From contig NZ_CP109485.1 in NCBI RefSeq assembly GCF_035918235.1, positions 5,877,501-5,941,500 of the forward strand: a stretch of 64,000 nt of DNA. The letters are read 5' to 3'. The notes under the pieces are model-generated. The model made no database searches. It saw only the letters and a list, made by a program, of their open reading frames with translations, and was not told where the DNA came from. This DNA comes from Streptomyces sp. NBC_01445. GTDB taxonomy: Bacteria; Actinomycetota; Actinomycetes; Streptomycetales; Streptomycetaceae. A program made the position numbers and the translations under genes. Shown piece by piece: positions 26,269 to 35,090 of the stretch (positions are counted from its first letter, which is position 1; each line of letters opens with the position of its first letter).

Positions 26269-27987
26269 ATGGAGCCGCAATCAGCCGACCCCGTCGTCGA
26301 CCTGCTCACCTCGCCCGGCGCCCCCTTCGCCGTCGTGCGGAGCGAGAGCGGTGGGCTCGAGTACGCCGACGGGCCGCGGACCCTGCGTGAGTTCGTCGAG
26401 ACGACCTGGGCCTTCGGGGACACGCCCTTTCTGATCGCCGGGAGTGGGCGGCTCAGCTACGGGGAGTTCTTCGCCGAGGCCTGCGCGCTCGCCCGTCGGT
26501 TCGTCGACGTGTACGGGCTGCGGCCCGGTGACCGTGCCGTGGTCGCCATGCGCAACCACCCCGAGTGGCAGATCGCCTTCTGGGCCGCCCAGTTGGCGGG
26601 CCTCGTCGCCGTTCCGCTCAATGCCTGGTGGACCGCCGACGAGTTCGCCTACGCCCTCGACGACTGTGAGCCGGGCGTGCTCCTCGTCGACGGCGAGCGG
26701 CTGGAGCGCGTCGAGCCGTGGTTGGCCCGGAAGGGCGGGCCGCGGCCGTGGACCCTTGTCTTTCACCATGACGGCGACCTCCCCGGCGACCGCTTCGAGC
26801 GGTACGAGGACCTGCCCGCCGCCGATCCCTCGCTCGGGCCGCCCGATGCCGACGTTCAGCCCGACGACGACGCCACCATCATTTACACCTCCGGGACCAC
26901 CGGGCGGCCCAAGGGCGCCGTCGCCACGCACCGGGCGCATGTCGGGGCGATCGCCAACCCCCGCTATTTCGCGGCCGTTTCGGCCTTGCGGCGCGGGCAG
27001 ATTCCCGGGCAGGGGCCCACGCCCGTCGCGCTGCTCACCTTCCCCTTCTTCCATGTCGCCGCGTTCACCGGCTTCTACGCGGCGATGGCGGCCGGCGGCA
27101 CCCTCGTCCTGCTGCGCAAGTGGGACGCGGCCAAGGCGCTCCAGGCGATCGGGGAGCACGGGATCACCAACTACGGCGGTGTGCCGGCGACCGCGCTGCA
27201 ACTGCTGGACGCCGCCGAGGCCGCGGGTGACGACATGCCGACGCTCGCCATGTTCAACACCGGAGGCGCCGCCGCGCCGCCCGACCTCGTGGCCCGGCTC
27301 ACCGCCCGGTTCGGGGAGCGCGTGGAGCCCCGTAACGGATACGGGCTGACCGAGACGCTCGGCGGCGTCACCGCCAACTTCGGCGCGGAGTACCGGGCCC
27401 ACCCGGAGAGCGTGGGCAGGCCCGCGCCCGCCGTGGAGGTGCGGATCGCCGGGCCCGGCGGCGAGGCTGTCGCCGACGGTGAGGTGGGGGAGCTGTGGCT
27501 GCGCGGGCAGTCGGTGATCCGCGGTTACTGGCGTGACGAGGCGGCGACGGCCGCGGCGTTCGCGCCGGGCGGCTGGTTCAGGACCGGGGATCTGGCGACG
27601 CTGCGGGACGGGCGGGTCAGCGTGGTCGACCGGATCAAGGACATGGTGATCCGGGGCGGCGAGAACGTGTACTGCGTGGAGGTGGAGGCCGTCCTGCACG
27701 ACCATCCGGACGTGCTCGACGCGGCGGTGCTCGGCGTGCCGCACCCGGTGCTCGGCGAGGAGGTCGCCGCGGTCGTTCAGGTGCGGCCCGGGTCGGAGCT
27801 GGACGCCGACGCGGTCAGGGCACACGTCGCCAAGTCGCTCGCCGCGTTCAAGGTGCCGGCGCACGTGCTCCTGCGGGATGCCCCGCTCCCGCGCAACGCG
27901 ACCGGCAAGCTCCTGAAGCGGGAGCTGCGCGGACCGGTGGGGGAGGCCGTCCACCCGGCGGGTACTACCCCGGCCGGCTCTGCCTAG
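26269..27987 (+). CDS. Acyl-CoA synthetase / AMP-dependent ligase
   Basis: A 572-residue adenylate-forming enzyme. The ATG at 26269 has GGAAGGGG about eight bases upstream and is preferred to GTG at 26239. Motifs in order: Y-T-S-G-T-T-G-R-P-K-G (ATP loop), N-G-Y-G-L-T-E-T, G-E-L-W-L-R-G, W-F-R-T-G-D, D-R-I-K-D-M-V-I-R-G-G-E-N-V-Y and the C-terminal catalytic Lys in P-R-N-A-T-G-K. It should activate a fatty or aromatic acid as acyl-AMP and then acyl-CoA. The substrate is not readable. It is divergent from the aldehyde oxidase operon, whose acid products could be candidate substrates (inference). Confidence 0.9.
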   Translation: MEPQSADPVVDLLTSPGAPFAVVRSESGGLEYADGPRTLREFVETTWAFGDTPFLIAGSGRLSYGEFFAEACALARRFVDVYGLRPGDRAVVAMRNHPEWQIAFWAAQLAGLVAVPLNAWWTADEFAYALDDCEPGVLLVDGERLERVEPWLARKGGPRPWTLVFHHDGDLPGDRFERYEDLPAADPSLGPPDADVQPDDDATIIYTSGTTGRPKGAVATHRAHVGAIANPRYFAAVSALRRGQIPGQGPTPVALLTFPFFHVAAFTGFYAAMAAGGTLVLLRKWDAAKALQAIGEHGITNYGGVPATALQLLDAAEAAGDDMPTLAMFNTGGAAAPPDLVARLTARFGERVEPRNGYGLTETLGGVTANFGAEYRAHPESVGRPAPAVEVRIAGPGGEAVADGEVGELWLRGQSVIRGYWRDEAATAAAFAPGGWFRTGDLATLRDGRVSVVDRIKDMVIRGGENVYCVEVEAVLHDHPDVLDAAVLGVPHPVLGEEVAAVVQVRPGSELDADAVRAHVAKSLAAFKVPAHVLLRDAPLPRNATGKLLKRELRGPVGEAVHPAGTTPAGSA

Positions 27988-27993
27988 GCAACG

Positions 27994-29331
27994 TCACTTC
28001 CGCGTGACCAGCACCCGATAGTCCCCCTTCTGGTCCGCCGCCGCGACCTTGATCTTCACCCCTGTCTTGGGGTCCTTGAAGGTCTCGCCCGGGGTGAACG
28101 CGGCGTCGGAGAGTTCCGCGTGGACGTTCGGGCTGCGGGTGCAGCCGCCGCTGTCCTTGGTGGCGTCCTCGACGGTGATCGGGCCGAGGCCGGTGTCGAC
28201 GTCGGCGTTGACCCGGTAGATGAGGACGCCGGGCCGGCACACCGCCTCGTCGTTGCCCTCGCGCGTGCGGACCTCGATCGCGAACCCCGTCTTCGCGGTG
28301 AGCGGTACGAAGATGAGCTTCGGGCCGCCCTTGACGCCGAGCGGGGACAGGGTGTGCTCGCTCGTGCCGTGCGCCGACGCGCAGCTGACCTGGTCGTCGC
28401 CGAGCCAGCCCAGCTTCCACTTGTGCCAGCCGAGGAGGTCGTTGCCGGCGCCCCAGTCCTCGCTCATGATGTCCCAGTGGCCGACGGCGCCGCCGCCGTC
28501 CTGGGTGTAGAGGTCGGGCAGGCCGAAGGTGTGGCCGTTCTCGTGGGGCAGTACGCGGTAGCCGGTCTCGGCGTACGAGCCCGAGCCGTCGTCCTGGCGG
28601 CTGTACACGAACGACGCGTTGGCGACGTGGACGCCGTCGGCGACCGGCGCCTCGTGGTTGCCGGCGAACGTCACGGACAGCACGGTGTCCAGGGCGGAGG
28701 GGCCCGCGTTCGGGGTGACCAGGATGTTGATCAGGTCGTAGTCGCGGAAGTCCACGTCCGGGTCGGCCTTGGCCACGATGTCGTCGACCAGGTCGCGGTA
28801 GCCGGGGTCGAAAGGGGCGCCCCGTGCTATCCCGTACTCGGCGAACGTCTTCGGCATGCGCAGCCAGTGCCTGATCGGCGACTCCGGGCGGTAGTCGAGC
28901 TTCCCGTACGAGCCGGTGCGGAACCAGTCCTTGGTCTGCGGGAAGAACTCGCCGAGGCGGTCGAGCGCGGTGCCCTGGCCGGGGGCGTCGGAGAAGTCGA
29001 CCATGAGGTTCAGGGCGTGGACGGTGCCCGTGGAGCGGGCGTAACCCGGCTGTGTGGGCATGCCTTCCGACATCTGTACGCCCAGTGCGCCCTGGATCAT
29101 GCAGGGGCTCAGCGCGGCCGGCCGGGACAGGGACGCGGAGCCCGAACCGGACGGGGACGGGGACTGTTCTATGAGGCGGCCCGTACTCGCAGACGTGGTG
29201 ACGGCGAGGGCCACTGCGGTGAGCCCCGCGAGCCCCGCGCTGCGCCGGGCCCTGCGTATGCGCTGCCGCAATGAGATCGCCTCACCCTCGGTCCCCGGCA
29301 GTCCCGGGAGCGGGCTGCGTCCTTCGATCAC
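27994..29331 (-). CDS. Secreted M6-like metalloprotease
   Basis: A 445-residue protein. A charged N-terminus with a hydrophobic segment (about 33-50) forms a signal or anchor, followed by a Ser/Pro-rich linker. The zinc site is H263-E-N-G-H267-T-F-G-L-P-D273, and W-D-I-M-S supplies the Met-turn. This is the M6 (immune inhibitor A) arrangement, shortened. The C-terminal 120 residues look like a beta domain. GTG start at 29331 with only a weak AGG ahead, so the N-terminus is uncertain. It ends convergent with the acyl-CoA ligase. Confidence 0.85.
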   Translation of the reverse strand: MIEGRSPLPGLPGTEGEAISLRQRIRRARRSAGLAGLTAVALAVTTSASTGRLIEQSPSPSGSGSASLSRPAALSPCMIQGALGVQMSEGMPTQPGYARSTGTVHALNLMVDFSDAPGQGTALDRLGEFFPQTKDWFRTGSYGKLDYRPESPIRHWLRMPKTFAEYGIARGAPFDPGYRDLVDDIVAKADPDVDFRDYDLINILVTPNAGPSALDTVLSVTFAGNHEAPVADGVHVANASFVYSRQDDGSGSYAETGYRVLPHENGHTFGLPDLYTQDGGGAVGHWDIMSEDWGAGNDLLGWHKWKLGWLGDDQVSCASAHGTSEHTLSPLGVKGGPKLIFVPLTAKTGFAIEVRTREGNDEAVCRPGVLIYRVNADVDTGLGPITVEDATKDSGGCTRSPNVHAELSDAAFTPGETFKDPKTGVKIKVAAADQKGDYRVLVTRK

Positions 29332-29391
29332 CCTGTGACGGGGTGTGCCGGGCCGCTCGTTGAGTGCGCCGATCGTGGGTTTTTCGGCAGT

Positions 29392-29405
29392 GTGGCTCAG
29401 GTCAC
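29392..29405. promoter_or_regulatory. Possible Crp-type site
   Basis: GTG-GCTCAG-GTCAC fits the GTG-N6-GNCAC pattern reported for Streptomyces Crp, inside GTGTG/CACAC symmetry. It lies between the divergent protease and tetR genes. One short site, so weakly supported. Confidence 0.35.
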
Positions 29406-29425
29406 ACGAATGGCGGGAAATAACC

Positions 29426-29440
29426 GGGGAGGCCTTCCCC
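29426..29440. promoter_or_regulatory. Imperfect palindrome, possible TetR operator
   Basis: GGGGAGGCCTTCCCC has near-perfect dyad symmetry and sits about 95 bp upstream of the tetR gene that precedes the efflux pump gene. An operator role is inferred from position. Confidence 0.4.
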
Positions 29441-29535
29441 GTTTAGGCCTGTGTCCGCAAGAAACGGGGACTCACTCCCCGGAACGAGCAGACCACGGAG
29501 AATGACCGCAACGTCCGCCGGAAGGAGCCAGAACC

Positions 29536-30207
29536 GTGAGTGCCGCAGCCACCACCACCGCACCCGCGACGGGGAAGCGCGTGCCCAAGCCGCGCGCCGA
29601 CGCCCTGCGCAACCGGGAGCGGATCGTCGCTGCCGCTCGCGAGATGGTCGTCGAGTTCGGCGCCGAGGTGCCGATCGACGAGATCGCCCGCCGCGCGGGC
29701 GTCGGAAACGCCACGGTCTACCGGCACTTCGCGGACCGCGCCGACCTGCTCCGGCACGTCGTCCTCTCCGTCATGGACAGCGTCACCGAACACGCCGAAC
29801 GGGCGCTCGCCGTCGCGGACGCCGACCCGGACGCCTCCTTCGGAGCGCTGCGCACGTTCGTGCACGCGGCCGCGGACGAGCGGATCGGCGCCCTGTGCCC
29901 GATGCTCACGGCCGGCTTCGACAAGGACCATCCCGATCTGCTGGCCGCCCGCGACCGGCTCGAGGCCGGCACCGAGGGCCTCATGGAGCGGGCCCGCGCG
30001 GCCGGGCAGCTGCGCACCGACATCGCCGTCGGAGATCTGATGGTCGCCCTCTCCCAGCTCACCAGGCCCCTGCCCGGCATCGCCTGCCTGGACATCGACC
30101 GCTTCGTCCACCGCCATCTGCAGCTGTTCCTCGACGGCCTGATGGCACCGGCCCGCTCGGAGCTTCCGGGTGCGCCCGCGACTCTGGAGGACCTCCGGCA
30201 GGCCTGA
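29536..30207 (+). CDS. TetR-family regulator of adjacent efflux pump
   Basis: A 223-residue protein; GTG start after GGAAGGAG. The helix-turn-helix is I-D-E-I-A-R-R-A-G-V-G-N-A-T-V-Y-R-H-F. The C-terminal part matches the SbtR/TetR_C_33 type. The next gene on the same strand, 108 bp on, is a DHA2 transporter, and the two probably form one ligand-responsive unit. Confidence 0.9.
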   Translation: MSAAATTTAPATGKRVPKPRADALRNRERIVAAAREMVVEFGAEVPIDEIARRAGVGNATVYRHFADRADLLRHVVLSVMDSVTEHAERALAVADADPDASFGALRTFVHAAADERIGALCPMLTAGFDKDHPDLLAARDRLEAGTEGLMERARAAGQLRTDIAVGDLMVALSQLTRPLPGIACLDIDRFVHRHLQLFLDGLMAPARSELPGAPATLEDLRQA

Positions 30208-30224
30208 TCCACCCACGCCCCGCC

Positions 30225-30242
30225 GCCGCCGGCTCGCCGGCG
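30225..30242. terminator. Short GC hairpin between tetR and transporter
   Basis: CCGCCGGC and GCCGGCGG arms with a two-base centre. It could attenuate readthrough from tetR. The following AT-richer bases (30270-30305) may hold a separate transporter promoter. Confidence 0.4.
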
Positions 30243-30315
30243 GAGCCCACAGACATCTTCAGCAGCTTCCGTAACACCCGATATTTCACGCTTATTCGAC
30301 ACTTGGAGTGCCGTC

Positions 30316-31845
30316 GTGGCTACCCCCTTGCCAAAAATAGATCTGCCCAAGGCAGACCCCATGCGCTGGAAGGCACTCGTCTTCATCGCACTCGCCCAGC
30401 TGATGGTCGTGCTCGACGCGACCATCGTGAACATCGCCCTGCCGTGGGCCCAGCAGGACCTCGGCATCTCCGACGGAAACAAGCAGTGGGTCATCACGGC
30501 CTACGCGCTCGCCTTCGGCGGACTGCTCCTGTTCGGCGGCCGCATCGCCGACATGTGGGGCCGTAAGCGGACCTTCGTCACCGGCCTGCTCGGCTTCGCC
30601 TTCGCGTCCGCGCTCGGCGGTGCGGCCCAGGGCGAGGCCATGATGCTCGGCGCCCGCGCCCTCCAGGGCGTGTTCGGCGCGCTGCTCGCGCCCGCCGCGC
30701 TCTCCCTGCTCGCGGTGATGTTCACCGACGCCAAGGAGCGCGCCAAGGCGTTCGGCATCTACGGTGCGATCGCCGGTGGCGGTGGCGCCGTCGGCCTGAT
30801 CCTCGGCGGCTTCCTCACCGAGTACCTGGACTGGCGCTGGACGTTCTTCGTCAACATCCCGTTCGCGATCATCGCGGCCGCGGGTGCCTACTTCGTCATC
30901 CGTGAGCCGGCCGGTTCCCGTAACCGCTCGTCGCTCGACATCCCGGGCGTCGTCCTGTCGACCCTCGGCCTGGTCTCCCTGGTCTACGGCTTCACGCGCG
31001 CCGAGTCCAACGGCTGGTCCGACGCCATGACGGTCGGCCTGTTCGTGGCCTCCGCCGTGCTGCTGCTCGGGTTCGTCTTCACCGAGTCCAAGGTCCGCTC
31101 GCCGCTGCTGCCGCTGCGCGTCCTGCTCGACCGCAACCGCGGCGGCGTCTACATGTCGCTCGGTCTCGCCGTCATCTCGATGTTCGGCCTGTTCCTCTTC
31201 CTGACGTACTACCTCCAGGTCGTCCGCGGCTACTCGCCGGTGACCACCGGCTTCGCGTTCCTGCCGATGATCGTCGGCATGATCACGGGCTCCACGCAGA
31301 TCGGCGCCCGGCTGATGACGCGGGTCCCCCCGCGGCTGCTCATGGGCCCCGGCTTCCTGGTCGCGGCGCTCGGCATGCTGCTCCTGACGCAGCTGGAGAT
31401 CGACTCCTCGTACCCGTTCCTGATCCTGCCGGCGCAGCTGCTGCTGGGCCTCGGCATGGGTACGGCGTTCATGCCCGCCATGTCCCTGGCCACGCACGGT
31501 GTCGAGCCGCGTGACGCCGGTGTCGCCTCCGCGATGGTCAACACCTCGCAGCAGGTCGGCGGCGCGATCGGCACGGCCCTGCTGAACACGATCGCCGCGT
31601 CGGCGACCACCGCCTACGTCGCCTCGCACGCGGCCGGAGCCACCAACGCCAAGCTCCTCCAGGCGCAGGCCATGGTGAACGGTTACACCCACGCCATCTG
31701 GTGGGCCGTCGGCATCCTGGCCGCGGCGGCCACGATCGCCCTCACCCTCATCAACACGGGTGTCCCGGGCAGCGCCGCCCCGAAGGCCTCCGGTTCCACG
31801 GAGGACGCGCAGGACGAGGTGCAGATCCCGGTGATCGCGCACTGA
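30316..31845 (+). CDS. MFS drug:H+ antiporter (DHA2, EmrB/QacA type)
   Basis: A 509-residue protein with 14 predicted membrane helices. Motif A-like G-R-I-A-D-M-W-G-R-K-R lies between helices 2 and 3, the D-A-T-I-V-N-I-A-L-P motif of DHA2 pumps is in helix 1, and the antiporter motif C region G-A-I-A-G-G-G-G-A-V-G-L-I-L-G-G lies in helix 5. GTG start after TTGGAG. It exports hydrophobic drugs or metabolites; the substrate is unknown. Co-directional with its tetR neighbour. Confidence 0.93.
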   Translation: MATPLPKIDLPKADPMRWKALVFIALAQLMVVLDATIVNIALPWAQQDLGISDGNKQWVITAYALAFGGLLLFGGRIADMWGRKRTFVTGLLGFAFASALGGAAQGEAMMLGARALQGVFGALLAPAALSLLAVMFTDAKERAKAFGIYGAIAGGGGAVGLILGGFLTEYLDWRWTFFVNIPFAIIAAAGAYFVIREPAGSRNRSSLDIPGVVLSTLGLVSLVYGFTRAESNGWSDAMTVGLFVASAVLLLGFVFTESKVRSPLLPLRVLLDRNRGGVYMSLGLAVISMFGLFLFLTYYLQVVRGYSPVTTGFAFLPMIVGMITGSTQIGARLMTRVPPRLLMGPGFLVAALGMLLLTQLEIDSSYPFLILPAQLLLGLGMGTAFMPAMSLATHGVEPRDAGVASAMVNTSQQVGGAIGTALLNTIAASATTAYVASHAAGATNAKLLQAQAMVNGYTHAIWWAVGILAAAATIALTLINTGVPGSAAPKASGSTEDAQDEVQIPVIAH

Positions 31846-31876
31846 CCCGTATCAGCCCCGAAGCAGATTCAGGGCA

Positions 31877-32389
31877 CTACCGGAGCCAGGGGAGATCCGC
31901 CCCCGCCTCCTTCGGCTGAAGTCCCTCGGCGACGATCCTCATGATCTCGCCGAGGGACTTCTGCTGTTCCGGGGAGAGCCGGTCGAAGAGCGCCTGCCGC
32001 ACGGCGGTGACATGACCGGGCGCCGTCCGCGACAGGACCTCGTACCCCGCGTCCGTGAGGCACGCCAGCTGGCCGCGCTTGTCGGACGGGCAGTCCTCGC
32101 GCCGCACCCACCCGTTCTTCTCCAGGCGCGCGATGGCGTGCGAGAGACGGGAACGGGTGATCTTCGCGTTCATGGCCAGCTCGGTCATGCGCAGGCGGCG
32201 GCGCGGCGCCTCGGAGAGCTGGACGAGCAGCCCGTAGTAGATGTGCGGCATGCCCGCGTCCCGCTGGAGCTGGCGGTCGAGGTGGTCCTCCAGCAGCGTG
32301 GTCGCATGGAGATACGCCTGCCAGGTGCGCTGCTCCTCGTCCGTGAGCCAGCGAGGGGCTTGGGTGGGTGCCGTCGTCATGGGGTCCAC
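31877..32389 (-). CDS. MarR-family regulator
   Basis: A 170-residue winged-helix protein (L-R-M-T-E-L-A-M-N-A-K-I-T-R-S-R-L-S-H-A-I-A-R-L-E, then the wing D-K-R-G-Q-L). The GTG at 32389 is chosen because AAGGAGG lies eight bases upstream; the ATG at 32380 would be 17 bases away. It is divergent from a DODA-type dioxygenase gene with TTGAA/TTCAA elements between. Confidence 0.88.
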   Translation of the reverse strand: MDPMTTAPTQAPRWLTDEEQRTWQAYLHATTLLEDHLDRQLQRDAGMPHIYYGLLVQLSEAPRRRLRMTELAMNAKITRSRLSHAIARLEKNGWVRREDCPSDKRGQLACLTDAGYEVLSRTAPGHVTAVRQALFDRLSPEQQKSLGEIMRIVAEGLQPKEAGADLPWLR

Positions 32390-32444
32390 TGTACGTACCT
32401 CCTTCTTGAATATTAAACAATCGAGTACTACTCTGTTGGTACAG

Positions 32445-32458
32445 CTTGAGACTTCAAG
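32445..32458. promoter_or_regulatory. CTTGA-N4-TCAAG palindrome, MarR site
   Basis: Perfect five-base arms around GACT, with a further CTTGAATATT half-site nearer the marR start (about 32405). This is the TTGAA/TTCAA type often seen beside MarR-dioxygenase pairs. The region is AT-rich and probably carries both promoters. Confidence 0.55.
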
Positions 32459-32496
32459 TAAATCGTTCCGGGGTCCCGTCGTCCAGGAGTGCCGCC

Positions 32497-33264
32497 ATGT
32501 GTATGCCCGCTCTCTACCTCAGCCACGGCGCGCCGCCGCTCGCCGACGACGACCTGTGGACCGGTCAGCTCGCCGCGTGGTCGGCCGAACTGCCGCGCCC
32601 CAGGGCCGTCCTGATGGTCTCCGCGCACTGGGAGGAGGCCCCGCTCGCCCTCGGCGCCACCGAGACGGTGCCGCTCGTCTACGACTTCTGGGGCTTCCCC
32701 GAGCACTACTACCAGGTGCGGTACGAGGCCCCTGGGGCCCCCGAACTGGCCGATTCCGTACGGAAATTGCTGCACGGCCCCGGCGCCCCGGTCCAGGACA
32801 TCCCGGACCGTGGCCTCGACCACGGGGCGTACGTCCCGCTCGTCGAGATGTACCCCGGAGCCGACATCCCGGTCCTGCAGATCTCCATGCCGACGCTCGA
32901 CCCGCAGAAGCTGATGGACATCGGGCGCAAGCTCGCGCCGCTGCGGGACGAGGGGGTCCTGATCGTCGGCTCGGGTTTCTTCACGCACAACCTCGCCGCG
33001 CTGCGGCAGGGCGGGATCCCGGCCTGGTCCGCCGAGTTCGACGACTGGGGGCACCGCGCCCTGGAGAGCGGCGACGTGGACGCCCTGCTCGACTTCACCC
33101 ACAAGTCCCCGGCCGGGCATCTCGCCCACCCGCGCACGGAGCACTTCGCCCCTCTGTTCGTGACGATGGGGGCGGCCGACGCCTTCGGCGGGCTGGATGG
33201 GCAGCGGAGCGTCATTGACGGGTTCTGGATGGGGCTGGCCAAGCGGTCGGTGCAGTTCGGCTAG
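32497..33264 (+). CDS. DODA-type extradiol dioxygenase family protein
   Basis: A 255-residue protein; ATG at 32497 after AGGAG. Members of the YgiD/LigB-like family have zinc or iron ligands corresponding here to L-S-H-G-A-P, V-S-A-H-W-E and L-D-H-G-A-Y, with H in F-F-T-H-N-L and P-R-T-E-H-F-A-P-L. It opens aromatic rings such as catechols or DOPA. The divergent MarR gene points to induction by a phenolic ligand or oxidant (inference). Confidence 0.88.
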   Translation: MCMPALYLSHGAPPLADDDLWTGQLAAWSAELPRPRAVLMVSAHWEEAPLALGATETVPLVYDFWGFPEHYYQVRYEAPGAPELADSVRKLLHGPGAPVQDIPDRGLDHGAYVPLVEMYPGADIPVLQISMPTLDPQKLMDIGRKLAPLRDEGVLIVGSGFFTHNLAALRQGGIPAWSAEFDDWGHRALESGDVDALLDFTHKSPAGHLAHPRTEHFAPLFVTMGAADAFGGLDGQRSVIDGFWMGLAKRSVQFG

Positions 33265-33275
33265 GTGCCGCTCGG

Positions 33276-33803
33276 TCAGGTGCCGCTGTTGACCGGGCGC
33301 TCGTACCAGGCCACGTCCCAGTAGCGGCCGAACTTGCGGCCGACCTCGCGGTACGTGCCCACGTAGGTGAAGCCGAAGCGGGTGTGCAGGCGGTCCGAGG
33401 CCTCGTTCGGCTGGGTGATGCCCGCGTACGCGCGGTGGACGTCCTCGCCCGCGAGCGCCTCGAAGAGCGCCTTGTAGAGCAGGGTGCCGATGCCGCGGCC
33501 GCCCGCGTCGGGCGTGCAGTAGACGCTGACCTCCACCGAGGTGTCGTACGCCGCCTTCGCGCGGAAGGGGCCCGAGGTCGCGTAGCCGAGGATGCGGCCG
33601 GAATCGCGCTCCTGGGCAACCAGCAGCAGGTGCCGGCCGTCTTCAAGGTGGGAGAGCAGCCAAGGACGGCGCTCCTGCGGGGTGAAGACAGCCGTGTCAA
33701 AGGTGATCGGCGTCTCACGCACATAGTGGTTGTAGAGGGCGGTGAGGGCGTCGAGATCGGTTTCGGCGCCGGGCCTGACCAGCACTTCTGTGGACTCCGT
33801 CAC
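33276..33803 (-). CDS. GNAT N-acetyltransferase (phosphinothricin/methionine-sulfoximine type)
   Basis: A 175-residue protein from GTG 33803, with GGGGAGG eight bases ahead. L-Y-N-H-Y-V-R-E-T-P-I-T-F-D near the start and G-G-R-G-I-G-T-L-L-Y (acetyl-CoA loop) are typical of the Pat/YncA group, which acetylates the amino group of glutamate analogues. Divergent from hrdD. Confidence 0.88.
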   Translation of the reverse strand: MTESTEVLVRPGAETDLDALTALYNHYVRETPITFDTAVFTPQERRPWLLSHLEDGRHLLLVAQERDSGRILGYATSGPFRAKAAYDTSVEVSVYCTPDAGGRGIGTLLYKALFEALAGEDVHRAYAGITQPNEASDRLHTRFGFTYVGTYREVGRKFGRYWDVAWYERPVNSGT

Positions 33804-33877
33804 GCTGAGGACCTCCCCGTATCCGGCCGATCGCGGCACAGGGTACTGCATGATCACGAAAATCGATGGGCACCTTG

Positions 33878-33903
33878 GGAATTCTGTCCGGATTCCAGTC
33901 GTT
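33878..33903 (+). promoter_or_regulatory. SigR-type promoter of hrdD
   Basis: GGAAT at 33878-33882, exactly 18 bases, then GTT at 33901-33903. This is the consensus of the thiol-stress sigma factor SigR. hrdD is a known SigR target in S. coelicolor. Transcription would start near 33909, giving a leader of about 97 bases. Confidence 0.82.
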
Positions 33904-34005
33904 GTTTCCATCGGATGCAGGGCACCCGGGAGGGTGTGCCTGGCACCACAGGACCACAGGACCTGTCCACCGCAGGCCCCCGCCCACCATCGCAAGGGAG
34001 CACGC

Positions 34006-35010
34006 ATGGCAACCCGTGCCGTCGCCCGTCGTAAGTCCGCCGCCTCCGGCGAGACCGACGGCGCACGCAGTGTTCGCGCCGTAGGCGGCGAGATCGCCGA
34101 CCGCGACCTGGTCGGCATGTACCTCGACGAGATCGCGCGTACGCCGCTGCTGGACGCCGCCAAGGAAGTCGAACTTTCCCAGACCATCGAGGCGGGCGTG
34201 TACGCCCGGCAGATCCTCGACGGCGAGGCGGAGAGCGAAGCCGCGGGCAAGGCGTCCCGCGAGGAGCTCGAAGCGCTCGTCGCCGCGGGTGAGCGGGCCA
34301 AGGACGTCTTCATCAAGTCCAATCTGCGCCTGGTCGTGGCCGTCGCGCGCCGCTACCCGAGGAGCGGTCTCCCGCTCCTCGACCTCATCCAGGAGGGGAA
34401 CGCGGGCCTGGTGCGCGCGGTCGAGAAGTTCGACTACCGCAAGGGCTTCAAGTTCTCCACGTACGCGACGTGGTGGATCCGGCAGGCCATCACGCGCTCG
34501 ATAGCCGACCAGTCGCGCACGATCCGGCTCCCCGTCCACCTGGTGGAGGAGCTGGGCCGCATCCGGCGCGTGCAGCGCGAGTTCAACCGGAAGAACGGGC
34601 GGGACCCCGAGCCCGAGGAGATCGCCGCCGAGCTCGACTCCAAGCCCGCTCGCGTCGTCGACGTCCTGGACTGGGCCCGCGACCCGGTCTCGCTGAACAT
34701 GCCGGTGGACGACGAGGGCGATACCCAGTTCGGTGACCTTCTGGAGGACACGTCCGCGGTGTCGCCCGAGCAGTCCGTCCTCACGCTGCTGCGCAGCGAG
34801 GAGCTGGACGACCTCATCGGCCGCCTCGACCAGCGCACGGCGTCCATCATCAAGATGCGGTACGGGATCGACGACGGCCGTGAGCGCACGCTCACGGAGG
34901 TCGGCAAGGAGCACGGGCTGACGCGCGAGCGGATCCGGCAGATCGAGAAGCACGCGCTTCTTGAGCTGAAGAAGCTGGCTCGGGACACCGGGTTCGATGC
35001 CGCCGCGTGA
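34006..35010 (+). CDS. hrdD: RNA polymerase sigma factor HrdD
   Basis: A 334-residue group 2 sigma-70 factor; AAGGGAG precedes the ATG. Region 1.2 has D-L-V-G-M-Y-L-D-E-I-A-R-T-P-L-L; region 2 has K-F-S-T-Y-A-T-W-W-I-R-Q-A-I-T-R; region 3 V-H-L-V-E-E-L; region 4.2 L-T-R-E-R-I-R-Q-I-E. The opening MATRAVARR and the whole length match S. coelicolor HrdD closely as I recall it. It is dispensable in laboratory growth and controlled by stress sigma factors there; the SigR promoter upstream agrees. Confidence 0.95.
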   Translation: MATRAVARRKSAASGETDGARSVRAVGGEIADRDLVGMYLDEIARTPLLDAAKEVELSQTIEAGVYARQILDGEAESEAAGKASREELEALVAAGERAKDVFIKSNLRLVVAVARRYPRSGLPLLDLIQEGNAGLVRAVEKFDYRKGFKFSTYATWWIRQAITRSIADQSRTIRLPVHLVEELGRIRRVQREFNRKNGRDPEPEEIAAELDSKPARVVDVLDWARDPVSLNMPVDDEGDTQFGDLLEDTSAVSPEQSVLTLLRSEELDDLIGRLDQRTASIIKMRYGIDDGRERTLTEVGKEHGLTRERIRQIEKHALLELKKLARDTGFDAAA

Positions 35011-35090
35011 GGTTCCGGGGGCGCTGCCCCCGGCCCCCGCGCTCCCTGTCCTCAAGCGCCGGACGGGCTGGATTTCACCGGCCCGTCCGT
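35011..35090. repeat. Dispersed Streptomyces intergenic repeat with terminator hairpin
   Basis: The GGGGGCGCTGCCCCCGG hairpin followed by TCCTCAAGCGCCGGACGGGC is a sequence seen after many genes in Streptomyces genomes. A second hairpin (35061-35068 with 35081-35088) overlaps the 3' end of the convergent WYL gene. It probably terminates hrdD. Confidence 0.6.

Noticed and set aside
32445..32458. Possible HspR (HAIR) element
   Set aside because: HAIR needs CTTGAGT-N7-ACTCAAG; here the arms are shorter and the spacing is four, so a MarR site fits better.
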